Part shown: piece after piece, positions 52,590-61,294 of the stretch
Position numbering within the stretch: position 1 is the first letter of the stretch
Layout: every line of letters begins with the position of its first letter
Source of the DNA: Phytopythium helicoides
Lineage: Eukaryota; Oomycota; Peronosporomycetes; Pythiales; Pythiaceae
Direction of reading: 5' to 3'
NCBI GenBank assembly: GCA_024867545.1
Contig: JANFNE010000027.1
Coordinates: 682,001 to 746,000 of the forward strand
DNA length: 64,000 bases
Translations under genes and position numbers: made by a program
Notes under the pieces: model-generated
Databases searched by the model: none
What the model was told of the DNA's origin: nothing
Seen by the model: the letters and a program-made list of their open reading frames with translations, nothing else

Positions 52590-54505
52590 CGGCCGTGAGT
52601 GCTCTTCTTGTGACTGGTTGAGAAGTGAAGGAAGAGGAAAAACTTTCCGCGATCTGGAACCATCGCTCATTGCTGCAACTACCGAGCTGTCTTGGACTAG
52701 GTTTGTTGTCTGATGGTGATGCGCTCCTTGTGATACTGTAGAGGACAGTCGCTGGCTTCCCGCAAGTGAATGAATCAAGTGCTAAGTGTATCAAGTGATT
52801 CAGCTATAGGTTTATAGCCTTGCAATCGCTTCGGCTTTACTGTACAAGGCATTGCAGTGATTGGTTTTCGTTGAAGACAAAGTGCGGGAAACCTGCTCAG
52901 ATGGAGACGAGTCATCTGTCGCTCGATCGCGATAGTTCCCCTTCATCGATAGAGTTAGTTATCAAGTGTTGAACATCACGAAGAGAGACAATGATCGCAG
53001 GTAGATTCGCTGCGGTACGGTATAGCAATGCCTAGAAAAGGAACAATCACGAGGGTGATCAAGTGATGTTTCTGATGAAGTGCTCTCTTCAGCAGCAATT
53101 TGACATCCTATCTGAACGAGTAACTCTCCTTCCACTTGTTGTTGAATCGTTTGCAAAAGCTGATAGCGCCGTGTTGGTGTCATAACCGCACGTATGAACT
53201 TGGGGAGTGAAAACCCGACGATGTCCCCCTCTGCTAGCCACTGAATGATCTTCCATTCAATCTCGTCGGCGTCCCCACTCACCTTGCTTCAGTTGTTACG
53301 AGCTTCGCTCGCACTGGACTTGACGTCTGCTCCGATATTCCTGGACAAGCGCGGAGGTTTTATGGTGCACGTGGAAAACGATTTCCTTGATGTAGGAAGT
53401 AGTTGCAAGGCCGGTAGTGAGTGAGATCAGCTCGGTATGGCATTCGCCAGCGAAAGAATAATAAACACCACATTTATGGCGACCACGACGGCTCTCACTT
53501 GGGGAAATCGATGAATGAACAATATACTGTCAGGGCTCCGAATTTCGCCGAGCTTGACCATGTGCACTAAACCGAAAGTGCGTTTTGATTGGGCGAGATG
53601 CGCGAGTCATAGAACTTGATTGGCCATGTGGTCCTAGACAGGGATATGATTGGACGGCGGCACAATTCGTGCACTACTCAATGGGCAACTCCGAGGCACA
53701 TGTCGGGCCGCTACTCGCAAACCCAACGCCAGCGAGACTACCAGGTTCAATTCCAATAGCTATCTCCTCATTAGAGCGTTCGAGGGAAGGTCTCTATCAA
53801 ATCTCCGAATCTCCGACCACTGGTAGCTCGCATCAAGACTATCTGTTTTCACTCACAGCGTTCAAACACCTGGCTCACCACGTCCATACGCTTGGGTAAG
53901 CTCATACGAGTGAGCGAGGAGCGATGTGGATCAAAAAAGTTGATTTGCCCCCACTTCATGTGCACAACGTCCTTTAAACACGGCGTCTTCTCATTGTGTA
54001 TAGTTTCTCGAAAGCACTGCTGGAGACGGTTTCGCCGCATAATTCTCAATGAAAATTGGGTCTGTATTGTGTGGAGAAACGCAAACCTTGACCAGAGACG
54101 ACTGCTATGCCCAACTTCCTTTTTTTGTTACTATTTTTGATGACTTGTATGAACTTGACCAACTTCAAGCGGGATCGGTTATGATCAAGAGAGTTGCCCT
54201 GCCAAAGAGTTCAGAGCGCATTGAAGCTGTGTGAATGGATCTGCACCGGTGGCAGTGAACGCAGTAAATCGCACTGAGGACCTCTATCGATTGATCAATA
54301 CATATAAAACACACCATTGCTTTCTATTCACAGCTCATCTCCACACGTGCGTTAGCGATTGGAAAGTGGTACCGAGTAAAGATGCCGCCACACTAATGCA
54401 ATCCCGGCGAAAGGAATTCGTAATGGGGCCTTGTTGCCTCTCCAATCCAACAACCTTGATCTCCCTTCACAACTCAATCAGCCACAAGAAGAGCACTCAC
54501 GGCCG
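52590..54505. other. Spacer between inverted tannases 2 and 3
   Basis: It holds the two divergent tannase promoters. A minus-strand frame at 52962-53282 (106 codons, starting MSGDADEIEWKIIQWLAEGD) looks protein-like but has no known domain; I leave it uncalled. Confidence 0.45.
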
Positions 54506-56203
54506 ATGAAGACGCTTCTCAAACTCGCCACGCTCGCGGCAGCCATTTTAGCTGCCTCAGCAGCAGCCTCTCCTGCCGTATCGGCTTGTGGAGACGATAC
54601 TGCCAACTCCAACAACTCCAACAACTCTGATAACTCTGGTAGCTCCGGTGACTCCGGCGACTCTGGTGAAAGTCTGGCAGTGGTGGAACCCATCATTTCG
54701 TGCGCCGATCTGCTCTCCGTCGATCTGTCCTCCATCGCGGAAGGCACCACCATCACGTCGGCCACCGAGACGGAGACGGATGGTGTCGCCTGCTGCTTCG
54801 TGGTCGGCAAGCTACAACCCAACGCGACGTGGGAGGTGCAACTTCCCGTGTCAACCTGGACGCAGAGGTACTTGCAGAATGGCTGCGGTGGTCTCTGTGG
54901 GTCTACGATGTACAACTTGGCTGTAGTCGCGGCCGTCGGCTCGGAGGAGTACGAAAACGGCAACTTTGTACTCGCAACCACCGACATGAACGGAGGCTCG
55001 GATGGAACTTTCGCCCTTGATCCGGACGCTTTCACCAACTTCGCGTACCTGTCGGTGCACAACACAGCCGAGATCGCCAAGACGCTCATTCTCAACTACT
55101 ACGGCCAGGCCCAAAGGTACGCGTACTTCAACGGTTGCTCGGACGGCGGCCGTGAAGCTGTCATGTCTGCGCTGCGCTACCCGAATGACTTCAATGGAAT
55201 CGTTGCCGGTGCGCCAGCCTTCTTGTTCCAGTTCCAGAACAGCTTCCACCACGCGTGGATCGCGACCAACAACCTGGACGCAGACCACAACCCGATCCTG
55301 AACCCTTCGCGCGTCCCGATCCTCTACAACGCCGTCATCGCCGCCTGTGACTCGCTTGACGGATTGGAGGATGGTCTGTTGGCTGATCCGCGCCTCTGCA
55401 ACTTTGACGTGTCGACCATCCAATGTGCGGACGACGCGGACAACTCCACTTGCCTCACTTCCGCAGAGGCAGCAGTTGCAGAGGCTTTCTACACGGGTCC
55501 GGTCGATCAAGAGCTGGGAGAGCACCTGACGGTTGGCGAGCTGCAATACGGATCCGAGATGGCGTGGGTAGGCGTCGATGTCCCCCCTGAAGATGGCAGC
55601 TACGTTCTCAGCGAGCTTATTGTGCTCCCTACACTCCGATACGTCATTTTCGAGGACCCTCCTGGCGCCAACTACACGCTGGCGGATTTTGTGTTTGCCA
55701 ACTCGACGATCGCCCTGCTCGAGCCCCATCACCGATTCATCGATGCTGTTAGTCCAGATCTGACACCATTCAAGGAGGCCGGCGGCAAGCTCATTCTGTG
55801 GCACGGTTGGTCCGACCAACACATCTCGCCGCGCACTACCATCGCCTTCCACGAGAAGATGGTTGACTACATGGGTGAGGACGCTGTTGAGGAGTTCAAC
55901 CGCTTCTACCTCTTTCCTGGAGTGTGGCACTGTGGCTCCGGTGAGGGCTTCTACGACTTTGACCTCACGACGCCGATTCTCAACTGGGTCGAGAGCGGCG
56001 TGGCTCCGGCTGAGATCATTGCGAGCAACGACAACGCATCGCGTCCGATCTACCCGTACCCTCAGCTTCCTGTCTACTCTGGCACTGGCAACGTGAGCGA
56101 TGCGTCCAGCTTCACCGCGGGCGAGCCGTTGTACACGAATTTGACCCGCCCGTGGCTTGGAGAGTTCTTCTTCAACCCGTACACTCCTATTGAGTCTCCG
56201 TGA
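54506..56203 (+). CDS. Secreted tannase/feruloyl esterase, copy 3
   Basis: 565 residues, apparently identical to copy 2 except Cys for Tyr at residue 96 (DGVACCFV), which places two cysteines side by side near the mature N-terminus. Signal peptide, linker, Ser212/Asp437/His475 and the flanking Cys pair are all kept. It is inverted relative to copy 2. The 5' flank matches only the last 30 bp or so before the start codon, so its regulation may differ. Confidence 0.92.
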   Translation: MKTLLKLATLAAAILAASAAASPAVSACGDDTANSNNSNNSDNSGSSGDSGDSGESLAVVEPIISCADLLSVDLSSIAEGTTITSATETETDGVACCFVVGKLQPNATWEVQLPVSTWTQRYLQNGCGGLCGSTMYNLAVVAAVGSEEYENGNFVLATTDMNGGSDGTFALDPDAFTNFAYLSVHNTAEIAKTLILNYYGQAQRYAYFNGCSDGGREAVMSALRYPNDFNGIVAGAPAFLFQFQNSFHHAWIATNNLDADHNPILNPSRVPILYNAVIAACDSLDGLEDGLLADPRLCNFDVSTIQCADDADNSTCLTSAEAAVAEAFYTGPVDQELGEHLTVGELQYGSEMAWVGVDVPPEDGSYVLSELIVLPTLRYVIFEDPPGANYTLADFVFANSTIALLEPHHRFIDAVSPDLTPFKEAGGKLILWHGWSDQHISPRTTIAFHEKMVDYMGEDAVEEFNRFYLFPGVWHCGSGEGFYDFDLTTPILNWVESGVAPAEIIASNDNASRPIYPYPQLPVYSGTGNVSDASSFTAGEPLYTNLTRPWLGEFFFNPYTPIESP

Positions 56204-57025
56204 ATCCATGCGGGATAGACTAGTGCGAAGGTTGAGGTGGGGTGATTCTTGCCTTGTGTCGATAGCACTAGTGATCCACACACCACATCATCTAAAACCA
56301 ACACGAACCGTGTGATTGTTTTAGCTCACTTGATGGTAGCCATACCTGCACATGCGAGGAAACTTGTAGATCTCGATATGCTCGTCACGGCTTGTTGATG
56401 CAGGCACAACACAGCCTGTTGTCGCCATGAAACAAAGGATGACCCTCACATGAACCGGAAGTTGTTTTTGCAGAGATATGGGTATGCCACTGACAACGAA
56501 TCTGGTGTCGAACCGAGTTTTCATTCGCTTTAGCTCTTTTCAACACCATCAAGCTTCAGATATGATGATGATACCTCATGGCAACCGATTGCAGTGACAG
56601 TAGCACAAACAGTGGCAACACATGGGCTTTCAAACGAGTTCATTCTCCGCATCAGCGAAAGGTTCTAAACTGAATAATAGACAGTCGTTCTCTCAGATAT
56701 TTGATGATAATGATGAAACTATAATATATCTCTTCAGAGATTTTGTGTGCATGGCTAAGATTGGGATTGTTGGTCAATGTTATGATCATGGCGTTGCCAT
56801 TATTGGACCGCTTCCTTGTGGCCGAGTGTAGTTGATAGACATGATAAGTTCCATTGGGAAAGCGAAAGTCTCCCAGCCCACGATCACGATTAATCGCTGA
56901 GGATAAAATGAGATCAGAATGAAGATCTGTGAAGAAGGAGCTCACTGAACTCTGAGCTCAGTTTGTTTGTCAATGCATGAATAGGACTTGTGGACCCTAT
57001 CGCGTTTGCTATAATCAACACTAGC
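56204..57025. other. Convergent intergenic region
   Basis: The first 130-150 bp belong to the tannase inverted repeat; the rest shows no gene. Confidence 0.5.
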
Positions 57026-57910
57026 TCATGCGTTCAACGGCGCAACTACAATCGATGAGCGTGGTGAGCGCATCGTAGCATATTCTGTGACCTCTGAGTC
57101 AAAGCAAATATCTTTGGGGGAGCTGACGGCTGAACCAGTCGTCAATACAAGAGTCAACGCCCCGCTCTTGCTACATTCGCTCTCTTCCAACTCTCCGCTT
57201 TCCAGGGACTCGAGAGTTAGCCCTGTAGCCTCTGTCTCAACTACAACGACACCCCAAGTACCACTTTGATCACGGTAGATGATACACAGAGCAACTTGGA
57301 TGGAGCACAGCACGACTCCGCACGAGTTGGGCACTAGCAAGAACAGGTCGCGGTTCATGGCACCGTACGTGAGCCAGAGACTCGTGTTGACAAGGCTCAT
57401 ACAGCACAAAGTAGTAGGCAATGCCGTCGCCGACTTTGTTCGCAGTACAATCTTGACGCGTTCCATAGGTGAAGCGAGTACGGAAATGCTAAAAGAAGCA
57501 CCGACAAAGCCAAGTACATAAGCAGCTTGTGCGACGCTTTTGCCCGTCATATCAGCGACAGTCAGTCCCGCGAAGAGCACGACAGGTGCTACGATGCAAA
57601 AAGCTGCAAATAGCATGAATCGAACGCGCTGCTTCTGGGTGGTGTGAAAATAGTAGATGGAGATGAAGACACTACCGCACAGTTGAGCGAACACGGACGT
57701 CACACACAGCGGGAAGAATCTTGATGTGAGGTACCCGTACCACATCCACACGTGGCTGTTGCAGCAAATTGCGATCACTGGGAGAATTGACTTGGGACCA
57801 GTAGATTTTTGCTGGTGAATCTTATACATATCGGTCGCAGGGCTCAGCGATACAAGCATCGAAGCCATTGTTGTGAGCACTTGCAAGACCAGCGCGATCG
57901 AGACGCTCAT
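57026..57910 (-). CDS. SWEET-type sugar uniporter
   Basis: 294 residues from the Met at 57910, which begins the first membrane span (MSVSIALVLQVLTTMASML); an upstream Met adds 50 basic residues that are not expected. Two MtN3/saliva three-helix units are visible. The first has SPATDMYKIHQQKSTGP and HVWMWYGY; the second has SPMERVKIVLRTKSATALP and NTSLWLTYG, joined by a linker helix. SWEETs carry sucrose or hexose down gradients across the plasma or vacuolar membrane. The C-terminal tail of about 80 residues is Ser/Glu-rich and cytosolic. Single exon. Its position near the sucrose-type transporters and tannases fits a sugar-handling neighbourhood, but that may be chance. Confidence 0.9.
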   Translation of the reverse strand: MSVSIALVLQVLTTMASMLVSLSPATDMYKIHQQKSTGPKSILPVIAICCNSHVWMWYGYLTSRFFPLCVTSVFAQLCGSVFISIYYFHTTQKQRVRFMLFAAFCIVAPVVLFAGLTVADMTGKSVAQAAYVLGFVGASFSISVLASPMERVKIVLRTKSATALPTTLCCMSLVNTSLWLTYGAMNRDLFLLVPNSCGVVLCSIQVALCIIYRDQSGTWGVVVVETEATGLTLESLESGELEESECSKSGALTLVLTTGSAVSSPKDICFDSEVTEYATMRSPRSSIVVAPLNA

Positions 57911-58634
57911 GGTGGCTGAAGCGAACTTGCGAGCTAGCTCAAGATTGAAGAAGCGAGTTGTGTAATGATGATGCTGTTGCCCATGGTATACAGCCCGGCC
58001 GCTGCCTCGCGGCAGCTTCATCCTAGGACGAGCAACCAAGCAGTGCGAAACTTTTAGCACCGTTCAATCACCTATTCCCAGCAGGTGACGCCACCGGGTC
58101 AATCGATGGACAAACCCCATCCGACGACGAAAAATAAACAGCCCTCGATGATGCAAAGACCATGCAGGCGATCTTCAGATTGGAGCCAACCATTTCCGCG
58201 GGCATATTGTAATCCTGCGGAGCTGGCAGCTATTTAGGTCACCGGACATGCCGCACGCAGGCTTGCTGCGTTTTTGGCTCGACCGGACTGGGCGTGGAAG
58301 CATGGAGACGCTGCGCGATGGATGCACCAAGCACTCGCATAGACGCTTTAAGAGACGAGAGCCACATCTTGGCGTGCCCGTGCATGCGCAGAAAACTCTG
58401 GAGGAATGCTGAAGCAACTATTTATACATGTTGGCTTGATTTCCTGCTATGGGATACTTATTGCGACCAACATGGTCTTGAGGGATCAGACTTCGCGGAC
58501 GCGCGAGGCGGAAAGGTTGCTTCAACATCGTACGTGGTAGCTTCGACTCGTCTACGGTTGCGTGACTATCACACTTCTATGCCCAAATTATCCCGATCGG
58601 ACACAGAGATTCAACGGACACTTCCGAGCCCTGG
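57911..58634. other. Intergenic region
   Basis: 5' flank of the SWEET gene and 3' flank of the SANT-protein gene. Nothing else supported. Confidence 0.5.
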
Positions 58635-60398
58635 TCACGCTTGCTTGTTGTTGTCTGTTGTAGCAGAAGTTGTCGCCAACGTTCCAGCGTCACCCGTAGT
58701 TGGAAGAGCTGTGGCATCTGCGATCGGAGTTGGTTGCTGCTCAGGCGCAGGGGATGGGAGTGGCGAGTTGGAGTTTGACCCGGCACCCATGGCTTTCTCC
58801 CAAATTCGGCGACGCACGCACTCACGGTTAAACCTGTCAAGGTCGATCAGCGCAAGCTTCTTGCACTCTGCCTGCATCGATGGTGCAGCTGCATTGAAAG
58901 CATGGCCCAGATCCTCCGCCGACATGGCTTCCGCGCTGGCGGCACCGGCAAGTCTAGCGTAGACAAACCGATAAAACTCAAGCTCGGTTCTTGCAGGGAT
59001 GGGAACCGGAGGTGGCGTCGAAGATGGAACGAACGGCTGTCGCGGCTGAGATGGCATCGATACACCCTTGAGCGGCTTTTTCCGAGGTTTGTCTGCACTA
59101 GCATCGTTGGTCTTGCGCTTCTTCACTCCCTTCGAATCTGCAGTAATTTCAGACTTGATGGGATTTTGAGCAACTGTTGAAGAAGCGAGAGTAGTCGATG
59201 GTGTAGCAGCATCCACGGCATTCCCAGCGACCACTGGACTCTTTGTTGCCAGCGCAGTGATGAGCGGCGGCGTCACTAGTTGAGAAGCTGGTTGCGGAGT
59301 CACTGCACGCTTCTTCAAAAACTTTTCCGCGACGAAAGTGAGTGGAAGCATCTGCTTGTAATTGAATGGTCGTGTCCATCCGTCAACAGCTCCTGGGGGT
59401 AGCTCAAAGTTCGGATACAACCGCGTGGGAGACTTGAGGCTCGCTGCAGGCTCTACTGGCATAGCACGACTGTTATCATTGCCCGACGAGCTCAGTTCGC
59501 CTGACTTTTCCTTGCCTTGTTGTGTCACTTCGCTGGTGTGAGTTTCGGCTCCAGTCGCATCAGGAGTCGCCTCTTTTGGGCTCGGGGCAGCTTGTCCGAT
59601 CGAATCAACCGGAGCCGCGTCCGATGCGTCTTTTGGCGAGCCGTGAGGCGCAGCACCCGTCGGAAATGCCAGCAATCTAGCTCGCTTCTTCTGCGCCGGT
59701 CGCGCCTTGCCCTGCCGCGCGTTGATCTCTCGAGCCGGCCGTTCAATGTCCTCCTCGTCAGACGACGGCAGCAGTTCTTCAGTAGTGGCGTCTTCTGGCG
59801 TCTGCGCATAGGCGAGGAACTTCCACAGGTCCTGGCACTCGCGGGGGGTCAAGGCGATCTTGTGCGTCTTGAGCATGCGCTTGGCGACCTTCTCCCACCG
59901 GATGGCTGCGGGCGGGCGGTCCTTCTCGAGCACGTCGGCGGCCAGCGCGCTCCTGCGCACGTCGTCCAGGATCACTTCGCACAGCAGCGTGCACTCGCGC
60001 GCCGAGTGCCTGCCCAGCGCCTTGTGCGGCGCGTAGCTGCCTGTCGCGGCCGCCAGTCCGTCGCCGGCCGCGGCCCTCGCCGTGGGGCGCCTCCTCCTCC
60101 CCGCCGTCGCCGCCAGCGCCGGCGAGTTGTCGGCCGACGGCGCGCCGCTCGACGTCCGCGGCGGGGGCGACGCTGGCGCCGGCGCAGGCGACGACGGCCG
60201 GCTGCGCCTCCTGGCGAGCTGCTTGCCCACGTCCTCGTCCGTAACTTGCTCTTCCGGGGGCTTCACGTGGCGCTGGGACCTGCGCGAGGCACCTCCGGGA
60301 CCGCCGGACGCTGCAGAAGCCGCCGCCGCCGCTTCCTGCGCCGCCGCGGCCCTGGCGGAGGGCTGCGCGTCGCGTCGAGAGCGCCGCGCGGCCTCCAT
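58635..60398 (-). CDS. SANT/Myb-like domain protein, nuclear
   Basis: 587 residues. A basic, Ala-rich N-terminal region contains several Arg clusters. A SANT/Myb-like helical domain lies at about 128-199 (RECTLLCEVILDDVRR, IRWEKVAKRML, LTPRECQDLWKFLAYAQ). An acidic patch with ELLPSSDEEDIE is followed by a basic KKRAR, a Pro/Ser/Ala-rich disordered middle, a KKRK cluster and a predicted C-terminal helical segment near 490-550. It probably acts in the nucleus on chromatin or transcription. No finer family is recognised. It is divergent from SWS1, with start codons 82 bp apart. Confidence 0.7.
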   Translation of the reverse strand: MEAARRSRRDAQPSARAAAAQEAAAAASAASGGPGGASRRSQRHVKPPEEQVTDEDVGKQLARRRSRPSSPAPAPASPPPRTSSGAPSADNSPALAATAGRRRRPTARAAAGDGLAAATGSYAPHKALGRHSARECTLLCEVILDDVRRSALAADVLEKDRPPAAIRWEKVAKRMLKTHKIALTPRECQDLWKFLAYAQTPEDATTEELLPSSDEEDIERPAREINARQGKARPAQKKRARLLAFPTGAAPHGSPKDASDAAPVDSIGQAAPSPKEATPDATGAETHTSEVTQQGKEKSGELSSSGNDNSRAMPVEPAASLKSPTRLYPNFELPPGAVDGWTRPFNYKQMLPLTFVAEKFLKKRAVTPQPASQLVTPPLITALATKSPVVAGNAVDAATPSTTLASSTVAQNPIKSEITADSKGVKKRKTNDASADKPRKKPLKGVSMPSQPRQPFVPSSTPPPVPIPARTELEFYRFVYARLAGAASAEAMSAEDLGHAFNAAAPSMQAECKKLALIDLDRFNRECVRRRIWEKAMGAGSNSNSPLPSPAPEQQPTPIADATALPTTGDAGTLATTSATTDNNKQA

Positions 60399-60479
60399 GT
60401 CCTTTCCGGTGCTTTTTCCTCCCGCGCGGTTTCCTCGACTGCGAACTTAACGGCGCTTCCAGGCGTTCCAAGGCTCGAG
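60399..60479. promoter_or_regulatory. Compact bidirectional promoter between SANT gene and SWS1
   Basis: 81 bp separate two divergent start codons, so transcription start sites must be very close or overlapping. Confidence 0.6.
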
Positions 60480-61053
60480 ATGAGCGGCGAGCTGGCCGTC
60501 AGCGTGCTGCGCCACGTGCTGCGCGACGTCAAGCGCCGCGGGCGGCTGGAAGACGCGCAGGCGCAGGCGCTGGCGGCGCTCGAGCCCGCGGAGCTCGCGG
60601 AGCTGCAGGCGGCGACGGAGCTGGTGGCGCGCCGCGCCGTGACGCGCGTGGAGGCGGCGCCGAGCGGCCGCGCCTTCTTCCGCGTGCGCTCGCTGGCGTC
60701 CGGGCGCTTCCGCCGGCAGGAGGACGAGCCCGCGGACTCGCAGGCGGACGCGAGCGAGGCCCAGCCGGGCTTCTACACGTGCTTGGAGCACTTTTGCTCC
60801 TGCCCGCGCTTCCTGGACGAGCTGGCCGCGTCCCCCGTGGCCATGGTGAGTGCCGCGGCCGTCTCTGGCGCTGGGAGGTTACTGACGCCGCCGCCGCGAA
60901 CGAGAGCAGTGCAAGCACATGGTGGCCGCGCTGCTGGCCGACGCCACGCAGCAGGCCGAGCAGCTCACGGTGCAGGACGCCGACTTCGCCAGGATGCTCT
61001 GCCCGCCTCCGGCCGCCCCGACGTACGTGCTGCCGCCGCTTCAAGAGCGCTGA
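60480..61053 (+). CDS. SWS1: SWIM-domain protein, ZSWIM7/SWS1 homologue, 2 exons
   Basis: Exons 60480-60845 and 60910-61053 with a 64-nt intron (GTGAGT...CAG) give 169 residues. The SWIM motif CSCP...CKH (CxCx(n)CxH) is split by the intron: CSCPRF in exon 1 and CKHMVAALLA in exon 2. The residues after it (QQAEQLTVQDADFARML) follow the family pattern. SWS1 is the SWIM subunit of the Shu complex, which helps Rad51 load during homologous recombination. The N-terminal helical half is Ala/Arg/Leu-rich. The gene symbol rests on the SWIM motif and overall size. Confidence 0.8.
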
Positions 61054-61294
61054 CGTGCGAACTTAGCAGCCGTCCACGTAAGGTTCGCAAAACGCTCCGC
61101 TACCATATGACCTCTCTCTATGCATTCTAGCAGTCAATTTATCATACCAATCCATCTAACCTATCATATCCATTACAAACACGGTATCAGATATAGAAGG
61201 CCTACCCACCGCATAGAAATACCGAGAGAGCCAAGCGGCGGGCGCCAACCAATATAGATCGGCCGCCAGCCAGCGCCACTCGGTCTCCAGCTCC

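Larger units (their letters stand above)
50760..56350. repeat. Large inverted repeat containing tannases 2 and 3
   Basis: Arms about 50760-52620 and 54465-56350 contain the two tannases plus about 130 bp beyond their stop codons and about 30 bp before their start codons. A unique spacer of about 1.85 kb separates them. The coding parts appear to differ by a single amino acid. Confidence 0.8.

Noticed and set aside
52962..53282. 106-codon frame in the spacer between tannases 2 and 3
   Set aside because: Protein-like composition, but no family match, copy or context; too weak to annotate.
59517..61130. 537-codon plus-strand frame crossing the SANT gene and SWS1
   Set aside because: Its first part is antisense to the SANT protein, and its end is exon 1 and the intron of SWS1; the spliced SWS1 model explains the conserved part.
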